Shown in pieces: positions 1 to 8,167 of a stretch of 24,820 nucleotides of DNA. Under the pieces are notes generated by a model. It made no database searches. It was not told the origin of the DNA and was given only the letters and a program-made list of their open reading frames with translations. Position 1 is the first letter of the stretch. Every line of letters begins with the position of its first letter. Position numbers and translations under genes: made by a program. This DNA is from Bacillota bacterium (lineage in GTDB: Bacteria > Bacillota > Clostridia > Acetivibrionales > DSM-1351), in contig JAEZIB010000196.1 of NCBI GenBank assembly GCA_023416275.1, forward strand, positions 1 to 24,820, in the 5' to 3' direction.

Positions 1-1691
1 GTCCTACACTTGCACTAATAGTTGTTAGCGTTCTATCTCAATTAGCAATAAATGCTGTTTCCAATAATTTATTGGACAAGCTCTATTTGCAATCGAGTAA
101 AAGTATGGAATACATTACAATTGCAGACAGGGATTTTTATCAAGCGCTAACTGCAGAATTGGGTTTTAATACTCTAGCGGGAGTTTCTACCACAAAAGAC
201 ACTTTTGCAGCCTCCTACTACGAAAACTCAAAGCAGGCATATGACAATATCAATAATGCAAAAAATTTACTTATTAAAGATAAAAGTTCTTTTGAAAAAT
301 ATAAGCATGAAACTTCAAATTTAAATATTTTTGAATTATTCGATAAATTTGAAAAAGACTATACGTATTGGTACAGTCTTTTCGAGCCTAAAAAAAATAT
401 AATACCCAGCCAATATGAGTATAATAAAAGTTTTGAAACTGTAAGAGAAAATATGAACCAGATGGAAGAAATATTAGAGGTTTATAATAAGGATTTGGTA
501 GCTAATAGTAATAAGTTAGTATCATATAATAAGACTTTTATATATATAATTTTGTTTTTAGCGCTTTTGATATCTCTATTATTTGGCTTTATAATAATTT
601 TAAATATTAAAAGAAGAACAAATAGAGTAATACAATTCATAGATAAAACTGCAAATTTCGATTTAAAATATGATAATAGTTTTGAGAAGTACTTTAAGGA
701 AAAAGACGAATTTGCTGTAATAATAAAAGCTGAAGAAACTGCCCGAAAACAGTTTAGAGATATTATTTCTAATGTTATGGAAGAGTCTAAAAAGGTTAAA
801 GTTGCAGTAGATGAAGCTAACTTAAACATTATTGAGTTAGGAAACCAAATAGATGAAATTTCTGCCACTACTCAGGAATTATCTGCTGGAATGGAAGAAA
901 CTGCTGCTTCATCCGAAGAGATGAATGCAACCTCCACAGAGATTGAAAAAGCCACGGAAGATATCGCTCGCAAGGCTGCAGAAGGTTCTTTGACAGCAGA
1001 TGCAATAAGTAAAAAAGCACAGAATTTGACGTCTACAATCTCAATTTCTCAAGAAAATTCACATGAAATATTTAGCAGTGTAAAGGATAATTTGAACTTA
1101 GCAATAAGCAATTCAAAATCTGTTGATAAAATAAATGTTCTAGCAGATGCAATATTACAAATCACTTCACAAACAAATCTTTTGGCATTGAATGCTGCAA
1201 TAGAAGCTGCTAGAGCAGGAGAAGCAGGAAAAGGCTTTGCTGTTGTTGCTGATGAGATAAGAAAGCTTGCTGAAGATTCTAATAAAACAGCAACAGAAAT
1301 ACAAAGCATCACTAAAATTGTTATTAATGCTGTTGAAAATTTATCTGACAGCTCATATAAACTGCTTGAGTTTATGTCAAAGGATGTTGATAAAGATTAT
1401 CAACTAATGATTAATTCTTCAAGTGAATACAATAATGATGCTGCTATTATAAATAATCTAGTTACTGATTTTAGTGCTACTTCTGAGGAATTACTGGCAT
1501 CAATAGGAAATATGTTAAAGACTATAAATGAAGTTACTATCTCAACAAATGAAGCAGCTAACGGTACTAGTCACATCGCCATTAAAGCATCCGAAATAGT
1601 TGATAAAGCTAGTAATGTTACTAAGGAAATTAATTCAACTATGGAAAGTGCTGATGTTTTAAATGAAGTGGTATCAAAATTTATTATTTAA
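1..1691 (+). CDS. Methyl-accepting chemotaxis protein, 5' end outside window
   Basis: Membrane chemoreceptor that passes ligand sensing to CheA/CheW. The frame is open to the left edge (reading from base 3), and the residues before the TTG at 72 are hydrophobic, ending in PTLALIVVSVLSQLAI. That is the end of a first membrane helix, so the true start lies upstream of the window and TTG 72 is not the start. A periplasmic-side helical sensor of about 150 residues follows. The second membrane helix lies near nt 534-609 and a poorly conserved HAMP-like linker follows it. The cytoplasmic coiled coil carries the signature hairpin tip at about nt 1153-1290, with QTNLLALNAAIEAARAGEAG and then GFAVVADEIRKLAEDS. 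There is no C-terminal CheR-docking pentapeptide; it ends VSKFII. The class is certain; the ligand is unknown. Confidence 0.95.
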   Translation, partial: PTLALIVVSVLSQLAINAVSNNLLDKLYLQSSKSMEYITIADRDFYQALTAELGFNTLAGVSTTKDTFAASYYENSKQAYDNINNAKNLLIKDKSSFEKYKHETSNLNIFELFDKFEKDYTYWYSLFEPKKNIIPSQYEYNKSFETVRENMNQMEEILEVYNKDLVANSNKLVSYNKTFIYIILFLALLISLLFGFIIILNIKRRTNRVIQFIDKTANFDLKYDNSFEKYFKEKDEFAVIIKAEETARKQFRDIISNVMEESKKVKVAVDEANLNIIELGNQIDEISATTQELSAGMEETAASSEEMNATSTEIEKATEDIARKAAEGSLTADAISKKAQNLTSTISISQENSHEIFSSVKDNLNLAISNSKSVDKINVLADAILQITSQTNLLALNAAIEAARAGEAGKGFAVVADEIRKLAEDSNKTATEIQSITKIVINAVENLSDSSYKLLEFMSKDVDKDYQLMINSSSEYNNDAAIINNLVTDFSATSEELLASIGNMLKTINEVTISTNEAANGTSHIAIKASEIVDKASNVTKEINSTMESADVLNEVVSKFII

Positions 1692-1818
1692 AGCATACTT
1701 AATAGGTACTTAAGTTACTGTTGGAACAAAGTAATAGAATCTGGCTTTTTAGATATGTAATGACATTCTTAAATAGCCGAATTACTAACAACATAGAACT
1801 AATTACAAATGCTTAAAG

Positions 1819-1865
1819 AGCCGATAATACCACACTTGTGAAGCGTGGGTATTATCGGCTTTTTG
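1819..1865 (+). terminator. Rho-independent terminator of the chemoreceptor gene
   Basis: The arm AGCCGATAATAC-CAC (1819-1833) pairs with GTGGGTATTATCGGCT (1845-1860), leaving one bulged base. A run of five T follows. On the opposite strand no T-run follows the hairpin, so it acts mainly on plus-strand transcripts and shields the convergent Kelch gene. Confidence 0.85.
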
Positions 1866-1968
1866 ACAATATATAAATATTTTGAAATATTTCGTAAAAT
1901 GGTTATTGTGAAATAAAAAGCTTCATGTGTTATTTACAGCTCCATATTTCGTAGCAACTGATATTATA

Positions 1969-3918
1969 TTAATTTAACGGATAATTTGAGTTTTTAAGAA
2001 TCTGATTTACTATTTCAGTCAAGTCATCATCATCAATTATTCCGTTAACAACAACATCTGCATCATATTTGGATATATCAGTATTTTCTGCTATTTCTTG
2101 ATAGTACCAAGCATCAATTGCCAAGTCCAAAAGAGTGAATTCACCTGTACGGTTAATGTCCTTTGCTGCTTGAATAAAAACTGTTTTTTCTCCGCAGTTT
2201 TCTGATTCCAAATCCTTCTCTAACGTTGAATTATCTGCAACACGGGCATTGGCAATAGAAATTTTTGCTGTGCCAGGTGCTTTAGCTTTGAAGGTTAGTT
2301 TTAATAGTAGCTTATCACCATTTGCAGCATTTGATTTTCCCAAGCTTGCTGTTATGTATCTAATAATTCCTTCGATTGAGTTGTCCTCTTTAAATATTTT
2401 AATACCTTCAGAAACTTCACAACTGATAAATTCTAATTTGCTTGGGTCAAACGCAATCTTCAAATCTTCAGCACATATATTAACGGCATTATGAATTATA
2501 ATATTAGCTGTTATTTCATCACCCATCAAGGCTTTATCTATTGATGTGATTTCAATATTAAGCTTGTCGTTTGTTGGTAGACCTGTTACTTCATTTGAGT
2601 TTATGCCTTCTCCAACATTATTTACAGCTGTTACAATATAATAATATGAAGTTCCGTTTTTAACATTAGTGTCTGTAAAGGTAATTGCAGAGCTTGTTGC
2701 TATTGTGGTATATGTACCTCCTGCTGCTTCAGCTCGTTTGATGTTGTAGCTGGTTGCATCAGGAACAGAATTCCAGGATAAAACTACTTTTCCATTTCCG
2801 CTTGATGCTGTTAGAGTTGTAGCAGTAGGAGCAGTGAACTCAGGGGTGTATTCTTCTACTGAGTTGAGAGATGTTGGTGAAAAGATACCGCCTATAGCAT
2901 ATATTTTTCCGTCTAATACAGCTGTTCTGTGATGACATCTTGGATATGTCATTTCTTTTACGCTTTGCCAAGTATCTGTGATTGGGTTATATACCTCTAC
3001 AAGGTTGGTAGTATTAGCTTCAGTACTTCCACCGATTGCGTATATTTTACCATTTATCACAGCTATTTGATGATTAGTTTTTGAATTTTTCAAAGGGGCT
3101 TTGGTACTCCAAGTATAGGTTGATAAATCAAAGGCTTCTACAGTGCTTAGTGGCTTAGTAGTGGCGCCGCCAATAGCATATATTTTATTATTCAGTACAA
3201 CTAATTCATGGTATTGTCTAGCACCAGTCATTTTTGCCATTGTAGACCAGGTATTTGTTGCTGGATTAAATTCTTCAACACTGTTAAGGTAGCTTCCACC
3301 ACCGTTTCCGCCAATAGCATATATTTTTTTATTTGCTACAGCTATCCTGTGGATATATCTTGCTGTAGGCATATTTGCCTTTGATACCCAAACATTAGCT
3401 TCAGGATCGAATTCTTCAACCGAGTTAATTGGATTATTAGTATCATATCCTCCGATAACATATATTTTTCCATCCACTACAGCTACTTGATGATAGGCTC
3501 TTGCAAATTGCATTGGGGCTTTAACTGTCCATTTGTTTTTAGCGGGATCATATTCTTCTACAGTGTTGAGTACTTTACCAGAACTCTCATAACCGCCAAT
3601 AGCGTATATTTTTTCATTTACTACTGCTAATTGGAAGGTAGTTCTTGCATTATTCATAGGTGACTTAGTAGTCCAGCTATTTGTAATAGGGTCGTATTCT
3701 TCTACAGATTTTTCGATAGTCGTACCATTATGACCACCAATGGCATATATTTTTCCGTTTAATTCAACTACCTCGTGGTTATATCTTACAGTAAACATAG
3801 AGGCTCTAGTGTTCCAAGTGTTACCTTCTGCTGCGAAAACAGATATACCGGACAGAAAAAACGTAAGTGTTAATACAATGCAACTAATAAAGACAAGCCC
3901 TTTTCTTTGCGATTTCAT
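1969..3918 (-). CDS. Secreted Kelch-repeat protein with FN3, cohesin-like and dockerin-like domains
   Basis: Secreted 649-residue multidomain protein, probably attached to or assembled with extracellular scaffold proteins. A signal peptide spans residues 1-30 (KGLVFISCIVLTLTFFLSG, then FAA). Seven Kelch repeats of 46-48 residues begin at W35, W82, W130, W177, W224, W270 and W317. Each contains a KIYAIGG-like strand and a VEEYDP-like turn, together making one complete seven-bladed propeller. An FN3 domain follows (about 363-448). Next is a cohesin-type beta domain (about 453-583; LNIEITSIDKALMGDEITAN, then LKIAFDPSKLEFISCEVSEG). A C-terminal dockerin-like pair (about 586-649) carries calcium-loop motifs DINRTGEFTLLD and DADVVVNGIIDDDD. 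The ATG is preceded by AAAGGAGAG at good spacing. It is monocistronic and convergent with the chemoreceptor. The propeller's ligand is unknown; glycan binding is a guess. Confidence 0.9.
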   Translation of the reverse strand: MKSQRKGLVFISCIVLTLTFFLSGISVFAAEGNTWNTRASMFTVRYNHEVVELNGKIYAIGGHNGTTIEKSVEEYDPITNSWTTKSPMNNARTTFQLAVVNEKIYAIGGYESSGKVLNTVEEYDPAKNKWTVKAPMQFARAYHQVAVVDGKIYVIGGYDTNNPINSVEEFDPEANVWVSKANMPTARYIHRIAVANKKIYAIGGNGGGSYLNSVEEFNPATNTWSTMAKMTGARQYHELVVLNNKIYAIGGATTKPLSTVEAFDLSTYTWSTKAPLKNSKTNHQIAVINGKIYAIGGSTEANTTNLVEVYNPITDTWQSVKEMTYPRCHHRTAVLDGKIYAIGGIFSPTSLNSVEEYTPEFTAPTATTLTASSGNGKVVLSWNSVPDATSYNIKRAEAAGGTYTTIATSSAITFTDTNVKNGTSYYYIVTAVNNVGEGINSNEVTGLPTNDKLNIEITSIDKALMGDEITANIIIHNAVNICAEDLKIAFDPSKLEFISCEVSEGIKIFKEDNSIEGIIRYITASLGKSNAANGDKLLLKLTFKAKAPGTAKISIANARVADNSTLEKDLESENCGEKTVFIQAAKDINRTGEFTLLDLAIDAWYYQEIAENTDISKYDADVVVNGIIDDDDLTEIVNQILKNSNYPLN

Positions 3919-4144
3919 AATATAATCTCTCCTTTTGTTTTTTTCAGCATAGCTGATTAGTTATTTAATTAACCTGTAGTGATTGTTAATAGCATTCATA
4001 TATAGCAAGAAATAAGAATGTAAACAAACACAAGAGGTTGATTTAATTGGAAGTATATACTTATTTAAACATATATTACAGTCTGTTTTTATTTTGTGTC
4101 GAATTATATAATGAAAAGTTATGGTAATTACTAAAGTCAAATAT

Positions 4145-4601
4145 GGTCAAGGCCTTCACCTGATAAGCTATCGGTTTTTAGTCGAATTATCAATGGTTTG
4201 TTGCCAAAATAACTCGAAAGTATAGTTGGTGCTTACATGGTGCACTTTCGAGTCTCAAAAAACGCAAGCGTTTTTTATAGATAGTGGGTGGTATCTACTT
4301 AAATGATGTGCTTTGAGTTCATCAATGCCTTGTTGACTTTCCACATTCACCAGCCATGGTTCATAGTGTGCTAAAACCGACATCGTGTCGGTTTTTCAGC
4401 AAAAAGACTTCGTCTCATTAACTAATTTTATGCAATTATTTCTAACCCAACTTTCGAATGAAAAGTCGGGCTATGCTCAAGTTTACCAATGGCTTGTTGT
4501 TCGGTAAACTTACTTATAAAATCATTTGACTTTTCATTTGATATTGCTACCACACCTGTACTATTTGGCTTTAAGCCGTATATTCAACTTCGAAGATGAG
4601 T
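4145..4601 (+). repeat. Composite palindromic intergenic element, copy A
   Basis: Shares several blocks with the clean copy at 20912-21204. These are AATTATCAATGGTTTGTTGCC (end near 4204), CACATTCACC (4342-4351), the CCATGGTTCATAGTGTGCT block leading into the hairpin at 4373-4395, TGCAATTATTTCTAACCCAA (4431-4450), GCTACCACACCTG (about 4546-4558) and the right end CGAAGATGAGT (4591-4601). The left end is degenerate (about 4145, GGTCAAGGCCTTC). It is longer than the clean copy because extra palindromes are nested inside: ACTCGAAAG (4212-4220) with CTTTCGAGT (4245-4253); AAAAAACG (4257-4264) with CGTTTTTT (4269-4276); AATGAAAAGTC (4457-4467) with GACTTTTCATT (4528-4538); and AAGTTTACC (4479-4487) with GGTAAACTT (4503-4511). 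The TTGTTG motif recurs three times within it. Confidence 0.8.
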
Positions 4602-4617
4602 AATTGACTTAAGTTAC

Positions 4618-4646
4618 TTGGAGAAAAAAGGTATTTGAGGTATAAT
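4618..4646 (+). promoter_or_regulatory. Candidate promoter for the two-component operon
   Basis: TATAAT (4641-4646) is a perfect -10, preceded after 17 bp by TTGGAG (4618-4623), a weak -35. It would give a leader of roughly 170 nt. The call rests on the sequence match alone. Confidence 0.4.
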
Positions 4647-4824
4647 TGAAGGAGTATTGAGCTTAAATAAAGGGTATAGGTTAAAAGCTTAGCAACTCAA
4701 CTTTTACCTCATAAAAGGTCTAATGATGACACAATGTCCCCTTAAATAAGTATGGATACCCAATTTCCAGCTGAAAAAGTCGAGTTAAGTAAGTTTGTGT
4801 TCAATAATTTGAGGAGTTAACAAC

Positions 4825-5514
4825 ATGAATATTTTGTTAGTAGAGGACGATGGACCTCTGGCAATGGGAATAGAATATTCCTTGAAAAAACAGGGCTTTT
4901 CTGTAACAATTGCAAAGAACATCAAAGAAGCCCATACATTTTTTAATGCAGAAATAAATTTGATTCTTTTAGATGTTACTCTTCCTGATGGTAATGGATA
5001 TGATTTTTGCAAAAGAATACGCTTATCAAGTGATGTGCCCATAATATTTATGACTGCACTTGATGATGAGCCTAATGTGGTATTTGGTTTAGATATCGGG
5101 GGAGACGATTATATAACAAAGCCAGTTCGCACAAGTGAATTGGTTTCAAGGATAAATGCTCTTATGAGAAGGCAGAAAAACAGTTTGGGAGGTGTAGGAA
5201 CAACCTGTATTACTAGCGGAAATATAGTTGTTGAGCCGTTGAAATGTAAGGTTTGTGTAAATGGGGAAGAGGTATATTTAACTGCGGTGGAATATAAGCT
5301 GCTGCTTGTGTTAATTGAGAATAAAGGTAATGTATTAAGCAGAAATGTTATCATTGAAAAACTGTGGGATATAGACGGGAATTTTGTAGATTACAATACA
5401 CTGAATGTTTACATGAAAAGACTTCGTGAAAAGATTGAAACAGATGCTAACAAGCATATTGAAACTATAAGAGGTATAGGCTATATGTGGAAAAATGAGG
5501 TGGTTGAGCCTTGA
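4825..5514 (+). CDS. OmpR/PhoB-family response regulator
   Basis: DNA-binding response regulator of 229 residues, the usual length. The receiver domain (1-115) has the acidic pair D8/D9, phospho-acceptor D50 (INLILLDVTLPDGNG), T77 and K99 (DDYITKPV). The C-terminal winged-helix effector domain covers about 127-225 (VYLTAVEYKLLLVLIENKGN, then NTLNVYMKRLREKIE and IRGIGYMW). The ATG follows GAGGAG at about 7 nt. The last four bases overlap the TTG start of the kinase, so the two are translationally coupled and form a cognate pair. No ABC exporter follows, unlike many BceRS/VanRS-type loci, so the target genes cannot be named. Confidence 0.95.
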   Translation: MNILLVEDDGPLAMGIEYSLKKQGFSVTIAKNIKEAHTFFNAEINLILLDVTLPDGNGYDFCKRIRLSSDVPIIFMTALDDEPNVVFGLDIGGDDYITKPVRTSELVSRINALMRRQKNSLGGVGTTCITSGNIVVEPLKCKVCVNGEEVYLTAVEYKLLLVLIENKGNVLSRNVIIEKLWDIDGNFVDYNTLNVYMKRLREKIETDANKHIETIRGIGYMWKNEVVEP

Positions 5515-6752
5515 AGCTGCTTAAAAATAGAGAGGTACAGCTAGCATTTGGAATAGTGCTATTTTTGCTTATATTTTTCGTGATAATGGTTATATATGTA
5601 TTCAGTGATTTTGCTAATACTATAAATACTGTACAGCTAAGGCAGAATATAGCAGTAATAGGTACTGTAGCAAAGCAATATCCCCAAATTGAAGAGGAAA
5701 TTGTAAATAATTATACTAAAGGCTTTCAAGATAATTATGAATATGGCAAAAAAATATTGGAGAAATACTCTTATGATGAAAAACTGAGTATTGATAAAAA
5801 CAGCTCACTGCAAAAGGATTTCAAAAATGCATATACAAAAATTTATTTGATTTTTGCATTTTTTACGATAGTTTTTTTAGCATTTATTGTACTAACCTAT
5901 AGCAAAATATTTAATAAAATCCGCAAGTTGAGTGTTAATGCCGAAGCTGTTATTGAGGGAAAATACAGCTTAGTTGATGGTGATATGGAGGAAGGGGATA
6001 TTGGCCATTTAACATATCAGTTAAACACAATGAGCGAAAGATTAAGTGACACTGTACAAGCACTAAGGAATGAAAAATTGTTCTTGAAAAAGCTGATAAC
6101 TGATATTTCACACCAGCTTAAAACGCCTCTTGCATCGCTTATTATGTTTAACGATATATTAGAAAATGATAAAACTCTCACTGAATATGAACAAAGTCGA
6201 TTTCTTGCAGAGAGCAAAAACCAATTGGACAGGATGGAATGGCTGATAAAAAATATGATGAAAATGGCGAGGCTGGAGGCTGGTGTTGTTGATTTTGACA
6301 AAAAGGATGCTTTAATATCTGATACTATTCAAAGAAGTATAGCTGGCTTAAAGCTTGTTGCCTCTGAAAAAAATATAGTTATAAATACTTCAGGTAGTGA
6401 TAAAGTAACAGTAATGCACGATATTAACTGGACTACAGAGGCTTTTTCAAATATCATAAAAAACAGTATTGAGCATTGTATAAATAGTAGCGAAATTAAT
6501 ATAAACTGGGAAGAAAACAATGTGTTCGTTCAGATTGTTATAAGTGATAACGGTGCTGGTATTTCAAAGGAAGAGCTTCCTAAAATATTTGATAGATTTT
6601 ACAAGGGCTCTAATAGTAGCAGCCCAACAAATATTGGTATAGGCTTGTACATCACTAAAACAATAATTGAAGGACAGGGGGGCTCAATTTATGCCTATAG
6701 CAAAGAAGGACAAGGTGCGAAATTTATTGTGAGGCTAATGAAAGTATTTTGA
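5511..6752 (+). CDS. Membrane sensor histidine kinase
   Basis: Partner of the preceding regulator, 413 residues. It has TM1 at 11-31, a short extracytoplasmic region of about 80 residues and TM2 at 111-130. A HAMP-like linker follows (135-182). The HisKA domain has phospho-acceptor H201 in DISHQLKTPLASL. The HATPase domain contains an N-box (FSNIIKNSIEHC, N318), G1 (SDNGAG, D346), an F-box (KIFDRFYKG) and G2 (NIGIGLYI). The start is TTG at 5511 in a TTGA overlap with the regulator's stop codon. No ATG further in would retain TM1. The small sensor loop suggests that ligand is detected at or in the membrane. The signal is unknown. Confidence 0.93.
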   Translation: MKLLKNREVQLAFGIVLFLLIFFVIMVIYVFSDFANTINTVQLRQNIAVIGTVAKQYPQIEEEIVNNYTKGFQDNYEYGKKILEKYSYDEKLSIDKNSSLQKDFKNAYTKIYLIFAFFTIVFLAFIVLTYSKIFNKIRKLSVNAEAVIEGKYSLVDGDMEEGDIGHLTYQLNTMSERLSDTVQALRNEKLFLKKLITDISHQLKTPLASLIMFNDILENDKTLTEYEQSRFLAESKNQLDRMEWLIKNMMKMARLEAGVVDFDKKDALISDTIQRSIAGLKLVASEKNIVINTSGSDKVTVMHDINWTTEAFSNIIKNSIEHCINSSEININWEENNVFVQIVISDNGAGISKEELPKIFDRFYKGSNSSSPTNIGIGLYITKTIIEGQGGSIYAYSKEGQGAKFIVRLMKVF

Positions 6753-6759
6753 AGGTAAG

Positions 6760-6817
6760 TCTACCACACCTTATATTACTAGGATTTAAGCAGTATATTC
6801 AACTGCGAAGTTTGAGT
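6760..6817 (+). repeat. Right-end fragment of the intergenic element, copy C
   Basis: Matches the last 58 bases of the clean copy at 20912-21204: CTACCACACC, ATATTACTAG, then AGTATATTCAACTGCGAAGT followed by TTGAGT. It ends in the same terminal repeat, CGAAGTTTGAGT (6806-6817). It begins only 7 bp after the kinase stop codon. No left half is visible. Confidence 0.8.
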
Positions 6818-6846
6818 TAATAAAAAATTATCAAGGAGGAATTACT

Positions 6847-7749
6847 ATGACTAAGTATGATGTGTATTTGTACGGCATGACACTTGTATCCACAATGAAT
6901 TTATTAGCAGGTGAGTATCCGGAAGCTGACACCTATGGTGAAATTAAGGAGAGTTATTTGCTCCCTGGAGGAGAAACGGGTAGCTGCGGAGTAGCATTGT
7001 CAGCACTAGGGTGTTCTGTAAAAATAGATGGTAACTTTCAAGGAAATAAGACAATGCAGGTTCTGAATAAATATTTAGTTGAGAAATTTGGTATTGATAT
7101 GTCAAGTGTATATATTGACCCCACCTTTGACGGAGTTCAGGACATGATTCTGATAGGAACAAATACAAGAACCTGCTTCGGAAGATTTGGAGCTTATTTT
7201 AATGATGCTATTAAAAGATGGAGTGTTCCTGTCAAAGAGGATATTGAAAATGCAAAGGTGGTTGGGCTGGACCCGTTTTTTATGGAACAGACTGATTTAG
7301 TAGCACAGTATTGTCATGAATTAGGCAAGAAATACGTAACAATAGATTGCAAGCCAGAATCCGTTATAAATAAGTATTGTGAGGTTAATGTTATATCAAA
7401 TGAATTTATAAGAAATAATTTTCCCAATATTAACGTTGAAGAACTTTTCAAAATGTACACTGATAATACAGATGGTCTTGTAATATTCACGTTTGGCTCA
7501 CGGGAAATAATGTTTGGAAGAAAAAATCAGCCTATACATAGGTTAAAGCCTTATAAGGTTAAGGTTCAGAGCACTTTGGGAGCAGGGGATACCTTCAAGG
7601 CAGGAGCAATTTATGGTGTGCTAAAGGAAATGTCAGATGAAGACATCGTTAAGTTTGCAGCAGCTACAGCCGCAACTGTCTGCAGCCGATTCCCATTAGC
7701 CTTGAATCCACCAAGTTTGGAAATGATAAATGAGTTAATAAATTCGTAA
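6847..7749 (+). CDS. PfkB-family carbohydrate or nucleoside kinase
   Basis: Cytoplasmic ATP-dependent kinase of the ribokinase/PfkB family, 300 residues, normal length. The N-terminal substrate lobe has the GG motif at 41-42 (LLPGGETGSCGVALSALG). The C-terminal PfkB signature is TLGAGDTFKAGAIYG, with catalytic base D248 in GAGD and the anion-hole glycines beside it. The ATG follows an excellent AAGGAGGA at 7 nt. The substrate cannot be read from the sequence. The acceptor region (PDGVQDM-like, TRTCFGRFGAYF) does not match the fructokinase, ribokinase or adenosine kinase patterns I know well. It follows the two-component pair, separated by a repeat fragment, so shared transcription is possible. 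Confidence 0.88.
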   Translation: MTKYDVYLYGMTLVSTMNLLAGEYPEADTYGEIKESYLLPGGETGSCGVALSALGCSVKIDGNFQGNKTMQVLNKYLVEKFGIDMSSVYIDPTFDGVQDMILIGTNTRTCFGRFGAYFNDAIKRWSVPVKEDIENAKVVGLDPFFMEQTDLVAQYCHELGKKYVTIDCKPESVINKYCEVNVISNEFIRNNFPNINVEELFKMYTDNTDGLVIFTFGSREIMFGRKNQPIHRLKPYKVKVQSTLGAGDTFKAGAIYGVLKEMSDEDIVKFAAATAATVCSRFPLALNPPSLEMINELINS

Positions 7750-7775
7750 CCAAAAAATTTCCTAATAAGTAGATA

Positions 7776-7927
7776 ACTCAATATTCCTACATAGAGTCTA
7801 TAGGAGTTCAAACGTTATCGATGCTTTGTTGCCAAAATAACTGTATGAATTAGTAGTGGTTCATCTATTCACTTACTACTTCCTACAATTATTTCTTAAC
7901 AAGGTTTCCATTGATATATTTGAACTC
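7776..7927 (+). repeat. Intergenic element, copy D, lacking its right end
   Basis: Starts with ACTCA (7776), then AGAGTCTAT and GAGTTCAAACGTTATCGATG (7804-7823), the TTTGTTGCCAAAATAA block, ACAATTATTTCTTAAC, and TTTCCATTGATATATTTGAA running to 7927. The inner arms GAGTTCAAA (7804-7812) and TTTGAACTC (7919-7927) pair perfectly. A second hairpin, AGTAGT (7852-7857) with ACTACT (7875-7880), sits in the middle. The distal right terminal repeat is absent. The element takes up much of the 7750-8167 gap, which has no protein gene. Confidence 0.72.
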
Positions 7928-7959
7928 TTCATTTTTAACTAGGGAAATTAAAATAACCC

Positions 7960-8008
7960 TTTTCAAATTTAAATGTTAGGTTTATAATGTAAATAAGAAT
8001 TATTTGCA
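7960..8008 (+). promoter_or_regulatory. Promoter with Fur/Zur-like operator upstream of the metal-binding lipoprotein
   Basis: -35 TTTTCA (7960-7965), 17-bp spacer, perfect -10 TATAAT (7983-7988). Overlapping the -10 end and the expected start site is a near-perfect palindrome: half-site TGTAAATAA (7988-7996), centre GAA, half-site TTATTTGCA (8000-8008), with one mismatch across nine base pairs. Its size and AT-rich form resemble operators of the Fur/Zur/PerR family. Zur is the likely member given the downstream gene. No Zur gene is in the window. Confidence 0.6.
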
Positions 8009-8167
8009 TTTACAAAGCGTATAAATTTACGACTAAAACAGTTCAAGAGTGACAACACTTATATTAAGCAGAAATGGCTGCAAATAGCTTGACTATGAAA
8101 CAACATATATTGCTAAAAAAAGGGGGGATTGAGTTCATGTCTGCAGAATAAGAGGCATGAATACATT

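Larger units (their letters stand above)
3919..4824. other. Long intergenic region, 906 bp, mostly repeat element A
   Basis: No credible protein gene lies between the divergent Kelch and response-regulator genes. Bases 3919-4144 should hold the Kelch promoter, but I see no convincing -35/-10 pair there. Bases 4145-4601 are the composite palindromic element described separately. Bases 4602-4824 form the leader of the two-component operon. They hold a possible promoter at 4618-4646 and an imperfect hairpin (AGGTTAAAAG at about 4677-4686 with CTTTTACCT ending near 4709). Confidence 0.7.

Noticed and set aside
72..74. TTG as the start codon of the chemoreceptor
   Set aside because: The frame is open upstream to the window edge, and the preceding residues form the first membrane helix.
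2880..3790. Recurring GCATATATTTTTCC-like DNA strings about every 140 bp, resembling a tandem or CRISPR-like repeat
   Set aside because: They are the codons for the KIYAIGG strand of the seven Kelch repeats. The spacing is that of the protein repeat and the strings vary.
4145..4601. Repeat-rich intergenic block considered as a CRISPR array
   Set aside because: Repeats are not direct, equal or evenly spaced, and there are no cas genes. The pattern is palindromic and shared with other intergenic loci.
4602..4824. Riboswitch or T-box in the leader of the response regulator gene
   Set aside because: Only a weak imperfect hairpin is present, and no conserved riboswitch or T-box motif was found.
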